The notes under the pieces: model-generated
The model's database searches: none
Told to the model about the DNA's origin: nothing
Seen by the model: only the letters and a program-made list of their open reading frames with translations
In this document: piece after piece, positions 1-9,788 of the stretch
Layout: each line of letters starts with the position of its first letter
How positions within the stretch are numbered: the first letter of the stretch is position 1
From: Labedaea rhizosphaerae
Lineage (GTDB): Bacteria; Actinomycetota; Actinomycetes; Mycobacteriales; Pseudonocardiaceae
Reading direction: 5' to 3'
DNA length: 64,000 bases
Assembly (NCBI RefSeq): GCF_004362825.1
Contig: NZ_SNXZ01000001.1
Coordinates: 124,001-188,000, forward strand
Position numbers and translations under genes: made by a program

Positions 1-74
1 GGGCCCCCAGTCGGGGGTTGCACAGGGTTCTGACGAAGGCCTGGTGTGTCACCTGCTGAGGAAGGAACCACGAC

Positions 75-3000
75 GTGACAAGACGTCACTCGCGTGTCCG
101 GGGCACGATCGCCCTCGGACTCGCACTCAGTACCGCCGTCACGGGTGCGGCGCTGATCGTCCTACCTACCGCCGCGGCCGCGGACCCGGCCCCCAACGCC
201 GATGGCCCGAGCATCGGCAAGCACGACGAGCAGCTGGTCGACGCGGCCAAGCAAAAGGGCGAGAAGACCGTCACGGTGCTCGTCTCGACCAAGAAGGGCC
301 AGGCCGAGAAGGCCGCCCAGGGCCTGGAAAACGCCGGGGCCAAGGTCGACGTCCAGAACAACGAGATGGGCTACATCCGGGCCGAGGTGCCCGTCGACCA
401 GGCCAAGCAGCTGCGCAAGATCGCCGGCGTGAGCGCGGTGGACATCGACGACACCGTGAAGATCAACGACCCGGCCCCCGAGGGCCAGATCGTTCCGCTG
501 CCGCAGACCCCGCCGAGCGCCAGCACGCCGCGGGTCAACCCCTACATGCCAACCGGTGACATCAAGTCAGCGCAGTTCGTCAACCAGCACCCGACCTGGG
601 ACGGCCGCGGCGTGACCGTCGGCATCGTCGACACCGGCATCGACCTCGGCCACCCGTCGCTGACCACCACCAGCACGGGCGAGCGCAAGGTCGTCGACTG
701 GGTCACCTACACGGACCCGGCGTTCGCGGGCGACACCAACGCCGACAACGACCCGACCTGGCTGCGGATGACCACTCCCGTGTCCGGGCCGACGTTCACC
801 GCGAACGGCGTCACCTACACCGCGCCCAGCGGCGCTCCTGCCGACCTGACGTTCGCCACGTTCAACGAGCGCGACTCGCGCCTGGGCGGCGAGCTCGGCA
901 ACGACGTCAACCGCGACGGCAACCCGGCCGGCAGCAGCGGCGTGTTCGGCGTCCTCTACAGCAAGTCGACGGCCAAGGTCTGGGTCGACTCCGACCAGAA
1001 CAACACCTTCGCCGACAACGCCGCCATGACCGACTACAAGGTCAACTACGACGTCGGCCACTTCGGCACCGACAACCCGGCGACGGCGATCAGCGAGCAG
1101 ATGCCGTTCGTCGTGCAGACCGACCCGGCCGACAACGAGGTCAACATCGGCATCGTGTCCGGCGAGCACGGTTCGCACGTGGCGGGCATCGTCGCGGGCA
1201 ACAAGTTCTTCGGCGGCAACATGAGCGGTGCGGCGCCCGGCGCCAAGCTGGTCTCGATCCGCGCTTGCTTGTTCATCGCGGGCTGCACCAACCACGCGCT
1301 GCTGGAAGGCATGATCTACGCGGCGCGCGACGCGCACGTCGACGTGATCAACATGTCGATCGGTGGCCTGCCGGCCCTCAACGACGGCAACAACGCGCGC
1401 GCCGAGCTCTACACGTCGCTGATCGACACCTACGGCGTGCAGATGTTCATCTCCGCGGGCAACGACGGCGCGGGCGTGAACTCCATCGGTGACCCCGCGG
1501 TCGCCGACCATGTGGTGAGCGTCGGCTCGTACATCAGCAAGGACACCTGGAAGGCCAACTACGGCTCGATCGTCAACGAGCCGGAGAACATGCACCCGTT
1601 CTCCTCGCGTGGTCCGCGTGAGGACGGTGGCTTCCAGCCGCTGCTGATCGCCCCTGGTGCGGCGATCTCGTCGACCCCGACGTGGGAGGCGCCTGGACCG
1701 GTTGGCGGCACGTACGACCTGCCGCCGGGTTACTCGATGCTTCAGGGCACCTCGATGGCGTCGCCGCAGGCGGCCGGCGCGGGTGCATTGCTGGTGAGCG
1801 CGGCCAAGGCCCGCGGTGTGTCGCACAACCCGGCGCAGCTGCGCCTGGCCCTGACCACCACGACCAAGGCGATCGACCACTACCAGGCCTACGAGCAGGG
1901 CAACGGCCTGATCGACGTGAACCGGGCGTGGGGTCTGCTCTCCGAAGGCCTGAACCCGGTCACGATCACCTCGTCCGTGCCGGTGCACACGCTGCTGTCC
2001 GGGTTCCTGAAGACCCCGGGCATCGGTACCGGCATCTACGACCGTGAGGGCGTCAACGCGGGCGACGACTACACCCGCACGTACACCTTCACCCGGACCA
2101 CGGGCCCGGACCGCAACGTCACCTACAAGGCGTTCTTCGAGCTGAACGACGGCACCTTCTCCGGACCGCCGTCGATCGTGCTCCCGTTGAACACCCCGGT
2201 GACGTACACGGTGCGGGTGCACCCGACCACCGCGGGCGTCCACTCCGCGTCGCTGTACCTGGACGACCTGTCCAACAGCGGCATCGAGTTCGCCACCCTG
2301 AACACGGTGATCGCGGCGGAGAACTTCACCGCGGCGAACAACTACACGGTGGTCCACTCCGGCGACATCGGCCGCAACCGGACGACGAGCTACTTCTTCC
2401 GGGTGCCCGCGAACACGCCGGCCTTCAAGGTCGACCTCGCGGGTGGCGGTGACACGCCGGGCGCCGGTCAGATCCGGTTCCTGCGTTACCACCCGTACGG
2501 CACGCACCTCGAGACGAACCAGAGCCCGAACTGCTACAACCCGCCTGCTCCTGGCGGGAGTTGCGACCTGGGCAGCCCGACCAGCCGCACGGTCAGCAAC
2601 CCGCAGGCCGGTGTCTGGGAGGTCACGGTCGAGGCACGGCGCACGTCGGACACCCAGTTCGCGCCGTACACCCTGACCGCGTCCGTGCTGGGCGCCACGA
2701 TCGCGCCGAACCCCGACGTGATCGCGTCCGGCACGCTCGGCCAGCCGATCAACCGGTCCTACACGCTGACCAACCAGTTCGGTGCCTTCAACGGCCGGGG
2801 CGCGGGCAGCGCACTGGGCAGCGCGAAGGTGGCCACGCCGACCATCGCCAACGGCGCTCAGCAGCCGTTCCAGGTGACCGTGCCGGCAGGCACCACCTCG
2901 CTGCGGGCGAAGATCGGCGGGACGTCGGACCACGGGGCGGACCTCGACCTGTTCGCGTACTACTGCGCCACCCCCAGCACCTGCGTGCTGCGGGCGCAGA

Positions 3001-3326
3001 GCGCGGGCAGCTCGGCCGAGGAACAGCTGACGGTCGCCAACCCGACCGTGGGCCAGTGGGTCATCCTGGTTGACGGGTTCGCCGTGCCGAACGGCTCGAC
3101 GACCTACAACTACCTGGATGTGCTGTCCAGCTCGGCCTACGGCAGCATCGCGGTGGCGGACGCCAACGCACCGCGTGCCGCAGGCGCCCAGTGGACGGTC
3201 AACGCCACCGTCACACCGATGGCCGCACCCGGGGCCGGTCGTGTCCTCTACGGCAACGTCGAGGCACGCACCGACACCAACGTGCTCGTCGGAACGGCGG
3301 ACGTGATCGTCCAGTCGGTCAGCTAG
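75..3326 (+). CDS. Secreted S8 (subtilisin-family) serine protease
   Basis: Extracellular endopeptidase of the subtilase family, 1083 aa, GTG start after an AAGGAA-type ribosome site. Residues 1-36 form a signal peptide ending near an Ala-rich AAAADPAP stretch. Residues about 62-128 look like an I9-type propeptide inhibitor. The catalytic domain spans about 170-620: Asp186 in IVDTGID, His365 in GEHGSHVAG, Ser560 in GTSMASP. An insertion of roughly 170 residues separates Asp from His. The C-terminal half contains beta-sandwich regions, including a PPC-like module near 940-1020 (HGADLDLF, VGQWVILVDGF). It stands alone, with a strong terminator behind it. Protease class is certain; the substrate is unknown. 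Confidence 0.95.
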   Translation: MTRRHSRVRGTIALGLALSTAVTGAALIVLPTAAAADPAPNADGPSIGKHDEQLVDAAKQKGEKTVTVLVSTKKGQAEKAAQGLENAGAKVDVQNNEMGYIRAEVPVDQAKQLRKIAGVSAVDIDDTVKINDPAPEGQIVPLPQTPPSASTPRVNPYMPTGDIKSAQFVNQHPTWDGRGVTVGIVDTGIDLGHPSLTTTSTGERKVVDWVTYTDPAFAGDTNADNDPTWLRMTTPVSGPTFTANGVTYTAPSGAPADLTFATFNERDSRLGGELGNDVNRDGNPAGSSGVFGVLYSKSTAKVWVDSDQNNTFADNAAMTDYKVNYDVGHFGTDNPATAISEQMPFVVQTDPADNEVNIGIVSGEHGSHVAGIVAGNKFFGGNMSGAAPGAKLVSIRACLFIAGCTNHALLEGMIYAARDAHVDVINMSIGGLPALNDGNNARAELYTSLIDTYGVQMFISAGNDGAGVNSIGDPAVADHVVSVGSYISKDTWKANYGSIVNEPENMHPFSSRGPREDGGFQPLLIAPGAAISSTPTWEAPGPVGGTYDLPPGYSMLQGTSMASPQAAGAGALLVSAAKARGVSHNPAQLRLALTTTTKAIDHYQAYEQGNGLIDVNRAWGLLSEGLNPVTITSSVPVHTLLSGFLKTPGIGTGIYDREGVNAGDDYTRTYTFTRTTGPDRNVTYKAFFELNDGTFSGPPSIVLPLNTPVTYTVRVHPTTAGVHSASLYLDDLSNSGIEFATLNTVIAAENFTAANNYTVVHSGDIGRNRTTSYFFRVPANTPAFKVDLAGGGDTPGAGQIRFLRYHPYGTHLETNQSPNCYNPPAPGGSCDLGSPTSRTVSNPQAGVWEVTVEARRTSDTQFAPYTLTASVLGATIAPNPDVIASGTLGQPINRSYTLTNQFGAFNGRGAGSALGSAKVATPTIANGAQQPFQVTVPAGTTSLRAKIGGTSDHGADLDLFAYYCATPSTCVLRAQSAGSSAEEQLTVANPTVGQWVILVDGFAVPNGSTTYNYLDVLSSSAYGSIAVADANAPRAAGAQWTVNATVTPMAAPGAGRVLYGNVEARTDTNVLVGTADVIVQSVS

Positions 3327-3340
3327 CACCGATCGCGTGG

Positions 3341-3384
3341 GCCCCGGTTCGGCAGACTCCTGCCGGGCCGGGGCTTTCGCTTTT
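3341..3384. terminator. Bidirectional-looking terminator between protease and sbcC
   Basis: GCCCCGG (3341-3347) pairs with CCGGGGC (3368-3374) around an inner GGCAG/CTGCC stem, followed by TTTCGCTTTT. It lies between the convergent protease and sbcC stop codons. Confidence 0.8.
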
Positions 3385-3385
3385 C

Positions 3386-6322
3386 TCAGCCCATGCGCAC
3401 CTCGACCGTCGAGCCGGTGCGGGACTTGTGAACGTGCAGCTGCGCGGGGATCCGGTGCCGCAGTTCGTCCACATGCGACACGATGCCGACCACCCGCCCG
3501 CCGGCCCGCAGCTCGTCGAGGGTGTTCATCACCTCGTCCAGCGTGTTCGCGTCGAGCGTCCCGAAGCCCTCGTCGACGAACAACGTGTCCAGCATCGCGC
3601 CCCCGCTCTCGGCGGCGACGACGTCGGCCAGCCCGAGCGCAAGGGCAAGGGAGGCAAGGAAGGTCTCGCCACCGGACAACGTCTTCGCCGACCGCACCCG
3701 CCCCGAGTAGTCGTCCAGGACGTCCAGCGACAGCCCACCCCGGGTGCCGTGGCGACCCGCGGCGGCCGAGTGCACGAACCGGTACCGCCCATGGCTCATC
3801 GTCGAGAGCCGGGCCGAGGCGGCGACCCCCAGCTCCGCCATCTTCGCCGCCAGCACGTAGGACCGCAGCGACATCCGCCGCGCGTTCTGCCCACGCCCGT
3901 TGACCACGTCGGTGAGCGCGGCCAGCTCCTGGTACTCGGCTTCGACCGGCGCCAGGTCCGCCCAAGCGGCCCGCAGCCGTGCGCTCAGCTCGCCGACCCG
4001 CTCCGCGGCGAGCGTCGCCGCCCGCAGCGCCGTGGCTGCTTCCTCCGCCGACACCCGCGCTTGCTCGGCGAACGCGTCCGCGGCCTCGACATCGACGTCC
4101 TCGTCGTCGATCCCGGCGAGATCAGGGTCGGCCAAGGTCCGCTCGGCCGCGGCTCGCGCGGCGTCCAGCTCCCCGAGGTCGCGGTCCAGCCGGGCCAGCT
4201 CGCCCGGCGGCCGCACCGCGGCCAGGGCCGCCGCCACGGTCGCGAACCCGGCCTCCTCGGCCGCCGCCGCCAGCGCGTCCTGCCGGGTCCGCACCAGCTG
4301 CGCGCAGCGGTCCCGTTCGGACCGGCCTGCGGCCAGTTCATCCAGCGCGGCAACGAGTTCGGTCAACGCCGAACGCCTGCTGAGCACGTCGGGATGCTCG
4401 CCCCGAGCGACGTCGAGGGTCACCGCCCGCCGCGCGATGGTGTCGGCGAGCCCGTCCGCTTCGGCGTGCACGGCGGCCAACGCCTTGTCGGCCGCCGACT
4501 TCTCCTGGGCCTTGGTGTCCGCGAGCGTTTCGAGCTCGGCCGCCTCGCGTTCTCGCCGGTCGCGGGCCCGTGCCAGCTCGGCCGCGGCCCGGCACCGTTC
4601 CTCGGCCGCGATCAGCTCCGGGGTCAGCTCGTCGAGACTCCGTCCACCCAGCCGCTCCACCAGCGCCCGCACCCGGAATCGCGCGCCGTGCACGGCCGCC
4701 TCGGCCTCGGTCCGCACCGACTGAGCAGCACGCTCGGCCGCGACCGCGCGGCGTTCGTCCGCCTCCCCCACGGTCTCGGCCCCGCCTGTCGCGGGAGCGG
4801 GGTGATCCCTCGACCCGCACACCGGGCACCCGGCACCGTCCGCCAATCCCGCGGCCAGCTCGGCGGCCATGCCGTCCAGCCGACGCTGCCGCAGCTCCAG
4901 CAGCGCCTCTCTCGCGTTCTGGTGCCGGTCGACCGCCTCGCGCAGGCCGTCCTCGGCGACGACCAGCTCGTCCTGGGCCTTCGGCACGGCCGCGGCGGCC
5001 TCGACCAGCTCGCTCAGCTCGTCGCGAGCCGCTCGCAGACCAGGCAGCGCGGCGCCGGCTTCCACGGCGTCGCGCAGCGCCACGCGCGCCCGCTCCAGCC
5101 GTGCGGGCAGGCCGGCGAGATCGGCATCGAGCTCCTCGACCAAGCCGGTCAGCCGGCGCCGCTCGCCCTCGAGCCGACGCAACCGGTCCACGTCCTGCCG
5201 GTGCTTGCGCTCCTGCTCGACGAGCTCGCCGAGAGCACCGATCTCGGTCCGAACGCGGTCCGCTTCCAGCCGGGCGTCACCCGGCAAGCCCACGCCCCGG
5301 TCGACGAGCACCTGCTCCGCCCGTTCGACGGCCACCGCGGCCAACGCCGACTCGCATTCGGCCTCGCGTAAGGCGTCCTGCGGCGACCGCACCGCCATGG
5401 CCGACCGTGCCGCGTCGCGTTCGTCGACCCACCGGGCTCGGTCCGCCTCGGCGGCCAGGCACTCGGCGAGCGAAGCGCGGGCCGCCCGCCACCGCCGGAT
5501 CCGGTCCGCCTTGGCCCGCGCGGCATCGCGTGCGGCGGCGGCCCGTTCGCGCCGAGCGGCCGTGTCCGCGGCCCACTGCACCGCATCGTCGTGTGCCTCG
5601 ACGACCTGCTTGACCAGCGAGCTGACCCACTCCTGATCGGCGTGCTCCGGCGGCTCCTCGCCCGCCGCCTGCGCCAGGCGAGCGACCAGCACGCGTGCTC
5701 GTTGCTTGCCCTCCTCGACCGCGCGGTGGTGCTCGGTGCGCCGCTCCCGGAACCACCGCTCCGCGTGGGCGAACCGCTCGGTGCCGAACAGCTTCTCGAG
5801 CAACCGTTCCCGCTCGTCGGTCTCGGCGCGCAGGAACCGGGCGAACTCGCCCTGCGGCAGCAGCACCACCTGGAAGAACTGCTCCTTGCTCATGCCGAGC
5901 AGGTGCTGCACCGTGCGGCCGACCTCGTCGATGCGCGTCAACGCGGCGGCCTGCGACCCGTCGAGCCAGCGCAGGGTCGCCTTGGCCGGTTGCGTGGTGA
6001 ACCCGGTGCCACGCTTCTTCTTGCGCTCGTACTCGGGGCTGCGGGTCAAGCGCAACCGCCGGCCCTGCACGGACAGTTCCAGGGCGACGGCGGTCACCCG
6101 GTCGTCCGGCGCGTGGTCGCACCGCAAGCGCTTGGCGTGGTCGCGAACACCGGGCACGGCACCGAACAACGCGAACGCCACGGCGTCCAGCAGCGCCGTC
6201 TTGCCCGCTCCAGTGTCGCCGTGCAACAGGAACAACCCGTCGACCGCCAGCTCGTCGAAGTCGATCTCCTCCGTGCCCGGGTAGGGCCCGAAAGCGGTGA
6301 GCGTCAACTTGTGCAGCCGCAT
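3386..6322 (-). CDS. sbcC: Exonuclease subunit SbcC (SMC/Rad50-like ATPase)
   Basis: ATPase subunit of the SbcCD (Mre11-Rad50 type) nuclease that opens DNA hairpins and processes double-strand ends in the cytoplasm; 978 aa. The Walker A is GDTGAGKT at residues 35-42. Two long Ala/Glu/Arg-rich coiled-coil arms flank a zinc-hook CPVCG near residue 498. The ABC signature LSGGET is near 882, with a Walker B (FVDEGFGTLD) after it. ATG start, with only 3 nt between the sbcD stop and this start, so the two are co-translated from one transcript. Length and architecture are normal for actinobacterial SbcC. Confidence 0.96.
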   Translation of the reverse strand: MRLHKLTLTAFGPYPGTEEIDFDELAVDGLFLLHGDTGAGKTALLDAVAFALFGAVPGVRDHAKRLRCDHAPDDRVTAVALELSVQGRRLRLTRSPEYERKKKRGTGFTTQPAKATLRWLDGSQAAALTRIDEVGRTVQHLLGMSKEQFFQVVLLPQGEFARFLRAETDERERLLEKLFGTERFAHAERWFRERRTEHHRAVEEGKQRARVLVARLAQAAGEEPPEHADQEWVSSLVKQVVEAHDDAVQWAADTAARRERAAAARDAARAKADRIRRWRAARASLAECLAAEADRARWVDERDAARSAMAVRSPQDALREAECESALAAVAVERAEQVLVDRGVGLPGDARLEADRVRTEIGALGELVEQERKHRQDVDRLRRLEGERRRLTGLVEELDADLAGLPARLERARVALRDAVEAGAALPGLRAARDELSELVEAAAAVPKAQDELVVAEDGLREAVDRHQNAREALLELRQRRLDGMAAELAAGLADGAGCPVCGSRDHPAPATGGAETVGEADERRAVAAERAAQSVRTEAEAAVHGARFRVRALVERLGGRSLDELTPELIAAEERCRAAAELARARDRREREAAELETLADTKAQEKSAADKALAAVHAEADGLADTIARRAVTLDVARGEHPDVLSRRSALTELVAALDELAAGRSERDRCAQLVRTRQDALAAAAEEAGFATVAAALAAVRPPGELARLDRDLGELDAARAAAERTLADPDLAGIDDEDVDVEAADAFAEQARVSAEEAATALRAATLAAERVGELSARLRAAWADLAPVEAEYQELAALTDVVNGRGQNARRMSLRSYVLAAKMAELGVAASARLSTMSHGRYRFVHSAAAGRHGTRGGLSLDVLDDYSGRVRSAKTLSGGETFLASLALALGLADVVAAESGGAMLDTLFVDEGFGTLDANTLDEVMNTLDELRAGGRVVGIVSHVDELRHRIPAQLHVHKSRTGSTVEVRMG

Positions 6323-6325
6323 GGG

Positions 6326-7471
6326 TCAGTCCTCGTCCCACGCCGCGCCCGCGACCAGTGCCGCGCTCAACAGGTCGCGCTCGGAGTCGGTCGGCTCGTC
6401 ACCGCGGCAGTCGGCGATGAACCGGTCGGCCAGCTGCCGGTCGTCCAGCCCGGCGCTCGCCCTGGGCCGCAACGGATCAGCGGTCCGGGCGTGGTCTGGC
6501 AACCACTGGACGTGCACGGCGTGCGGGAACCTGGTTTGCAGGCTGCGCAAGGCGTCCACCGGCCGCACGGGGTCGGTCAACTCCACCGAGAGGTAAGAGT
6601 CGGCAAGGGACTCGTGGGCCGGGTCGGCGAGGATCTCCTCGAGTTCGCCGCGCACGGTCGCGAGCGCCCGCGGCACCGGCAAGAGATGGCGGCGCACGCC
6701 GGCCAGCCCGGTCTCGTCGAGATCCACCAGCCAGACCGATTTGTGGTGGCGTGCCTCGGAAAACGAGTACGCCAGCGGACTGCCCGAATAGCGCAGGTGC
6801 TCGGCCAGCCGCTGCGGCCCGTGCAGGTGCCCGAGCGCGACGTAGTCCACCCCGTCGAACACCGAGGCGGGCACGTTGGCCACGCCACCGCTGACGATCG
6901 GCCGCTCGGAGGCCGACGCCTCGCCGCCGGTGACGAAGGCGTGCGCCAGCACGACGGATCGCGTGCCGTCACGACCCGCCAGGTCCGCACGCACCCGCCG
7001 CATGGCCTCGCCGAGCACCGCGGCATGGCCTTGCTGCTCCGGGATTCCCAGCGTGTGCCGTGCCGTTTCCGGCTCCAGGTAAGGGATCCCGTAGATGGCC
7101 ACCGACCCGTGCTCGTCGCCGACGACCACGGGCCGGTCGAGGTCGTCGACGGCGGTACGCAGGTGCAACCCGCCCTCGGCGGCGAATTGCCCGAACACGC
7201 CGAGCCGGGCCGCCGAATCGTGGTTGCCCGCGCTGATCACGATCGTCGCGCCGGCGGCCTTGAGCTTGGCGAGAACGCGGTCGCAGACCTGCGCGGCCTC
7301 CGCGGCGGGCACCGCGCGGTCGTAGAGGTCGCCCGCCACCAGCACGACGTCGACCTCTTGCGCCACAACGACTTCCGCGAGCGCGCACAGCACCGACTCC
7401 TGCTCGGCGAGCAGGTCGCGGCCGTGGAACGTGCGCCCCACGTGCCAGTCGGAGGTGTGCAGCAGGCGCAT
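6326..7471 (-). CDS. sbcD: Exonuclease subunit SbcD (Mre11-like)
   Basis: Metallophosphoesterase nuclease subunit that pairs with SbcC, 381 aa. Metal-binding motifs are visible in order: HTSDWHVG at the N terminus, VAGDLYD, GNHD and, further on, GHLHGPQ. First gene of the sbcDC operon. On the minus strand a TACCTT box ends exactly 6 nt before the ATG, so the mRNA is probably leaderless. The upstream region is shared with divergent rmuC and holds a LexA-type operator. Confidence 0.95.
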   Translation of the reverse strand: MRLLHTSDWHVGRTFHGRDLLAEQESVLCALAEVVVAQEVDVVLVAGDLYDRAVPAAEAAQVCDRVLAKLKAAGATIVISAGNHDSAARLGVFGQFAAEGGLHLRTAVDDLDRPVVVGDEHGSVAIYGIPYLEPETARHTLGIPEQQGHAAVLGEAMRRVRADLAGRDGTRSVVLAHAFVTGGEASASERPIVSGGVANVPASVFDGVDYVALGHLHGPQRLAEHLRYSGSPLAYSFSEARHHKSVWLVDLDETGLAGVRRHLLPVPRALATVRGELEEILADPAHESLADSYLSVELTDPVRPVDALRSLQTRFPHAVHVQWLPDHARTADPLRPRASAGLDDRQLADRFIADCRGDEPTDSERDLLSAALVAGAAWDED

Positions 7472-7477
7472 GCGATC

Positions 7478-7483
7478 AAGGTA
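7478..7483 (-). promoter_or_regulatory. Putative -10 box of leaderless sbcD
   Basis: TACCTT on the minus strand, 6 nt before the sbcD ATG, so transcription would start at or next to the start codon. No convincing -35 is visible. Confidence 0.5.
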
Positions 7484-7522
7484 GAACTGATCACCGACAA
7501 AATGGGGGTGCCACGCCGGTTG

Positions 7523-7550
7523 TTCACTCGAACGTGTGTTCGAGTACGGT
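7523..7550 (+). promoter_or_regulatory. rmuC promoter with a perfect LexA/SOS box
   Basis: The 16-bp palindrome TCGAACGTGTGTTCGA (7528-7543) exactly matches the actinobacterial LexA consensus TCGAAC-N4-GTTCGA. It fills the spacer between a TTCACT -35-like hexamer (7523-7528) and a TACGGT -10 (7545-7550) reading toward rmuC. LexA binding here would block RNA polymerase directly. The box also lies about 56 bp upstream of sbcD on the other strand. Confidence 0.85.
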
Positions 7551-7614
7551 TTTTGTCGGACCCCTCCGCCATGATCCTCGGCGGGTATCCGGAAACGAAC
7601 GGAGGAACCACACG

Positions 7615-8562
7615 GTGAACGCGGTGATCGCCATCGCGGTGGCGCTGCTCGTGCTGCTGCTCGCCGGCGCGGTGCTGCTGTTCCTCCGCCTGTACAACGA
7701 CAGCGTGCGGCGGGCGGACGAGGCGCTGCGCATGCTCGCCGCCGAACGGTCCACAGTGGACCAGCACCGCCTCGCGCTGCGGCGTTACGAGGTGGCGTTC
7801 GCGTCCATCACCGGCCGCGGTGAGCTCGGCGAACAGATGCTCGTGGAGACGGCGCGCTCGCTCGGCCTGCGCGAGGGGATCCACTTCTCGCTGCAGACCG
7901 ACCTGGCCGGTGGCGGTGCCGCGCGCCCGGACATGCTCCTCATGGTCGCCGACGGCCGGCGCGTGCCGGTGGACGCGAAGATGAGCATGGCGTGCTGGAC
8001 CGAGGCGATCGAGACCGACGACGCCGAGGAGCGCCTCGAGGCGCTGCGGGTGCACGTGCGCAACATCCGCTCGCGCGCGGCGGACCTGGCGGCCAAGGGC
8101 TACCAACGCTGGGCGGACGCCATCTACGGCACGATCATGTTCGTCCCGTCGGACGCGGCCGTGGTCGCCGCGCTGGACACCGACCAGGACCTGCTGCGGT
8201 GGCTGCTGGACCGCCGCATCTTCCTGTGCGGTCCCACCGGCTTCGCGGTGGTGGCATCGGCGGCCCTGTTCGCCGCCACCGAACGCGCCCTGGCCGACGA
8301 CGTGGAGACGGTCCGTTCGCAGGCCGCGGTGGCCCACCGGTCGGCGGGGGCGGCGGTGGACGCGGTGAACCTGTCGAGCACCCACCTCCAACGCTTCCTG
8401 TCCGCGCGCCGCCGGGAGCTGGACGCCCTGGAGAACTTCCGCGCGGCCGTCGCCCCGCTCACCGAGGCGTCGGCCAGCCCGACGCCGATCGCGGCGGTCC
8501 GCCGCGTGGAGGAGCTCACCGCGAACACCGGCACCAACGGCCAGGAGCCGCCCCTGGACTGA
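7615..8562 (+). CDS. rmuC: DNA recombination protein RmuC (short form)
   Basis: RmuC-family protein, predicted to limit inversions at short repeats through a PD-(D/E)XK-like nuclease fold; 315 aa. The GTG at 7615 follows a GGAGGAACC ribosome site. Residues 1-22 are a membrane anchor. The long coiled coil of enterobacterial RmuC (about 475 aa) is reduced to about 30 residues. The conserved core is present: GRGELGEQMLVE, RPDMLLMVADGRRVPVDAKM, and a YQRWADAIYGTIMFVPSDAA stretch. The LexA box in its promoter suggests DNA-damage induction. It is divergent from sbcDC, giving a repair-nuclease locus. Confidence 0.88.
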   Translation: MNAVIAIAVALLVLLLAGAVLLFLRLYNDSVRRADEALRMLAAERSTVDQHRLALRRYEVAFASITGRGELGEQMLVETARSLGLREGIHFSLQTDLAGGGAARPDMLLMVADGRRVPVDAKMSMACWTEAIETDDAEERLEALRVHVRNIRSRAADLAAKGYQRWADAIYGTIMFVPSDAAVVAALDTDQDLLRWLLDRRIFLCGPTGFAVVASAALFAATERALADDVETVRSQAAVAHRSAGAAVDAVNLSSTHLQRFLSARRRELDALENFRAAVAPLTEASASPTPIAAVRRVEELTANTGTNGQEPPLD

Positions 8563-8654
8563 TCCCCAACTTCATATGCCACGCGGCACGCACCGCCAGC
8601 CGCAGATACGGCGAATCCATGGGCATGGGCGAGCCAGAGCGGCTCGCACCCGAT

Positions 8655-8668
8655 GGCGAGCGCTCGCC
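8655..8668. promoter_or_regulatory. 14-bp perfect palindrome downstream of rmuC
   Basis: GGCGAGCGCTCGCC lies between rmuC and the DUF6542 gene. It has no T-run, so it is either a weak terminator stem or a protein site. In the same gap GTGCACAC (about 8750) is mirrored by GTGTGCAC (8801-8808) next to the DUF6542 promoter. Confidence 0.35.
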
Positions 8669-8810
8669 TGGCCCCTGGCGCGGCCTATGAGGCCCCGACC
8701 TCCCGATCGGTTGCCCTCACGTGTCCCAGGTCACACGAATAGGGCCAGTGGTGCACACCTGACCGGAACGGCGGCAGACGGTCTTGGCGGACCGTCTAAC
8801 GTGTGCACCC

Positions 8811-9779
8811 GTGACCGCGACCCGCGATCGCCACAGCGATCTGGACAACCCTGACGACGAGCCCGCCTGGGACGAGCGTCCCATCGTCGGCGCCTCGCGC
8901 GGTCTGCCCTGGTGGGGCGCCGTCGTGGTGGCTCTCGGGCTGACCACGATCGCGGCGATCGTCGACATGCAAAGCTCGGACAACACGCTGGGCCGGCTCT
9001 ACCAGATCGGCTACGTGGTCAGCTGCGTCGTCGCGATCGCGTGGGTGCGACGGCGCAGCGTCTTCACGGCCATGGTGCAGCCGCCACTGGTGTTCGCCGC
9101 GACGTTCGTCGGTGCGTACCTGTTCCTCGCGGACCGGCCGGCCGGGGACGGCATGAAGCAGTTCGCCCTCTCGGTCGGGCTGCCGCTGGCCAACAACTTC
9201 CCGACGATGGCCATCGGCACGGCGATCGCGCTGCTGATCGGCGGCGTCCGGCTGTTCACGCAACGCAACCCGAACAAGGGCGACGCCGACCGGGACGGCG
9301 CGGACGACCTCGCCGGTCCCCCGCCGCCGCTGCGCGAGGTGCGCGGCCGGCGCGCGCCCCGCGACGAGGTGGCGCCACCACCCGGCCGTGGCCGCTTCTC
9401 CCGGGGCGGGCGCCCCGACGACGCGTCAGCGGAGCGGGCAGCACGAGCCGACCGGGCCGAGCGCGCGGGCAACCCGGACCGGCGCAGGCAGGGCAACCGT
9501 GCCGAAGGCGTCGACCGGCCTGGTCGCGCGGCTCGCGGCGACCGCGGCGAGCGGGGTGCCACCCCGCCGCCCGAGCGGCGCAGGGGCGAGCGCGGCCGGC
9601 CGCGCACCGAGCCGGACGCCGAACGCGGGGACCGCCGTGGGCGCGCTGGACGTGACCCGCGTGCCGCCGGCGGGCGTCCGCAGCGGGACGACCGCGGCCG
9701 TGGCGCTGAGCCACGCCGTGGCGGCAGCGACGGCGGACGGCCGCAGCCGCCGCGCCGCCGCCCGCGTGACGAGCGCTGA
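8811..9779 (+). CDS. DUF6542-type membrane protein with long charged tail
   Basis: Function unknown; 322 aa. Residues 1-35 are acidic/polar. Residues about 36-150 hold four hydrophobic segments that match the DUF6542 membrane domain. From about residue 160 on the protein is extremely Arg/Gly/Asp/Pro-rich and surely disordered. The GTG at 8811 was chosen because a TAACGT box ends 8 nt before it. It is convergent with ispH, the place the mycobacterial Rv1111c occupies beside lytB2, as I recall the map. The Arg-rich tail might bind nucleic acid or the membrane; that is a guess. Confidence 0.75.
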   Translation: MTATRDRHSDLDNPDDEPAWDERPIVGASRGLPWWGAVVVALGLTTIAAIVDMQSSDNTLGRLYQIGYVVSCVVAIAWVRRRSVFTAMVQPPLVFAATFVGAYLFLADRPAGDGMKQFALSVGLPLANNFPTMAIGTAIALLIGGVRLFTQRNPNKGDADRDGADDLAGPPPPLREVRGRRAPRDEVAPPPGRGRFSRGGRPDDASAERAARADRAERAGNPDRRRQGNRAEGVDRPGRAARGDRGERGATPPPERRRGERGRPRTEPDAERGDRRGRAGRDPRAAGGRPQRDDRGRGAEPRRGGSDGGRPQPPRRRPRDER

Positions 9780-9788
9780 ACCCAGCCC

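Noticed and set aside
567-3965. Very long open frame on the minus strand opposite the subtilase
   Set aside because: Low-information Arg/Gly/Ala-rich translation produced by GC-rich third positions of the true gene; the plus-strand protein has all subtilase motifs.
3191-5371. Long plus-strand open frame over sbcC
   Set aside because: It is the antisense of a clear SbcC and shows no domain, ribosome site or plausible composition.
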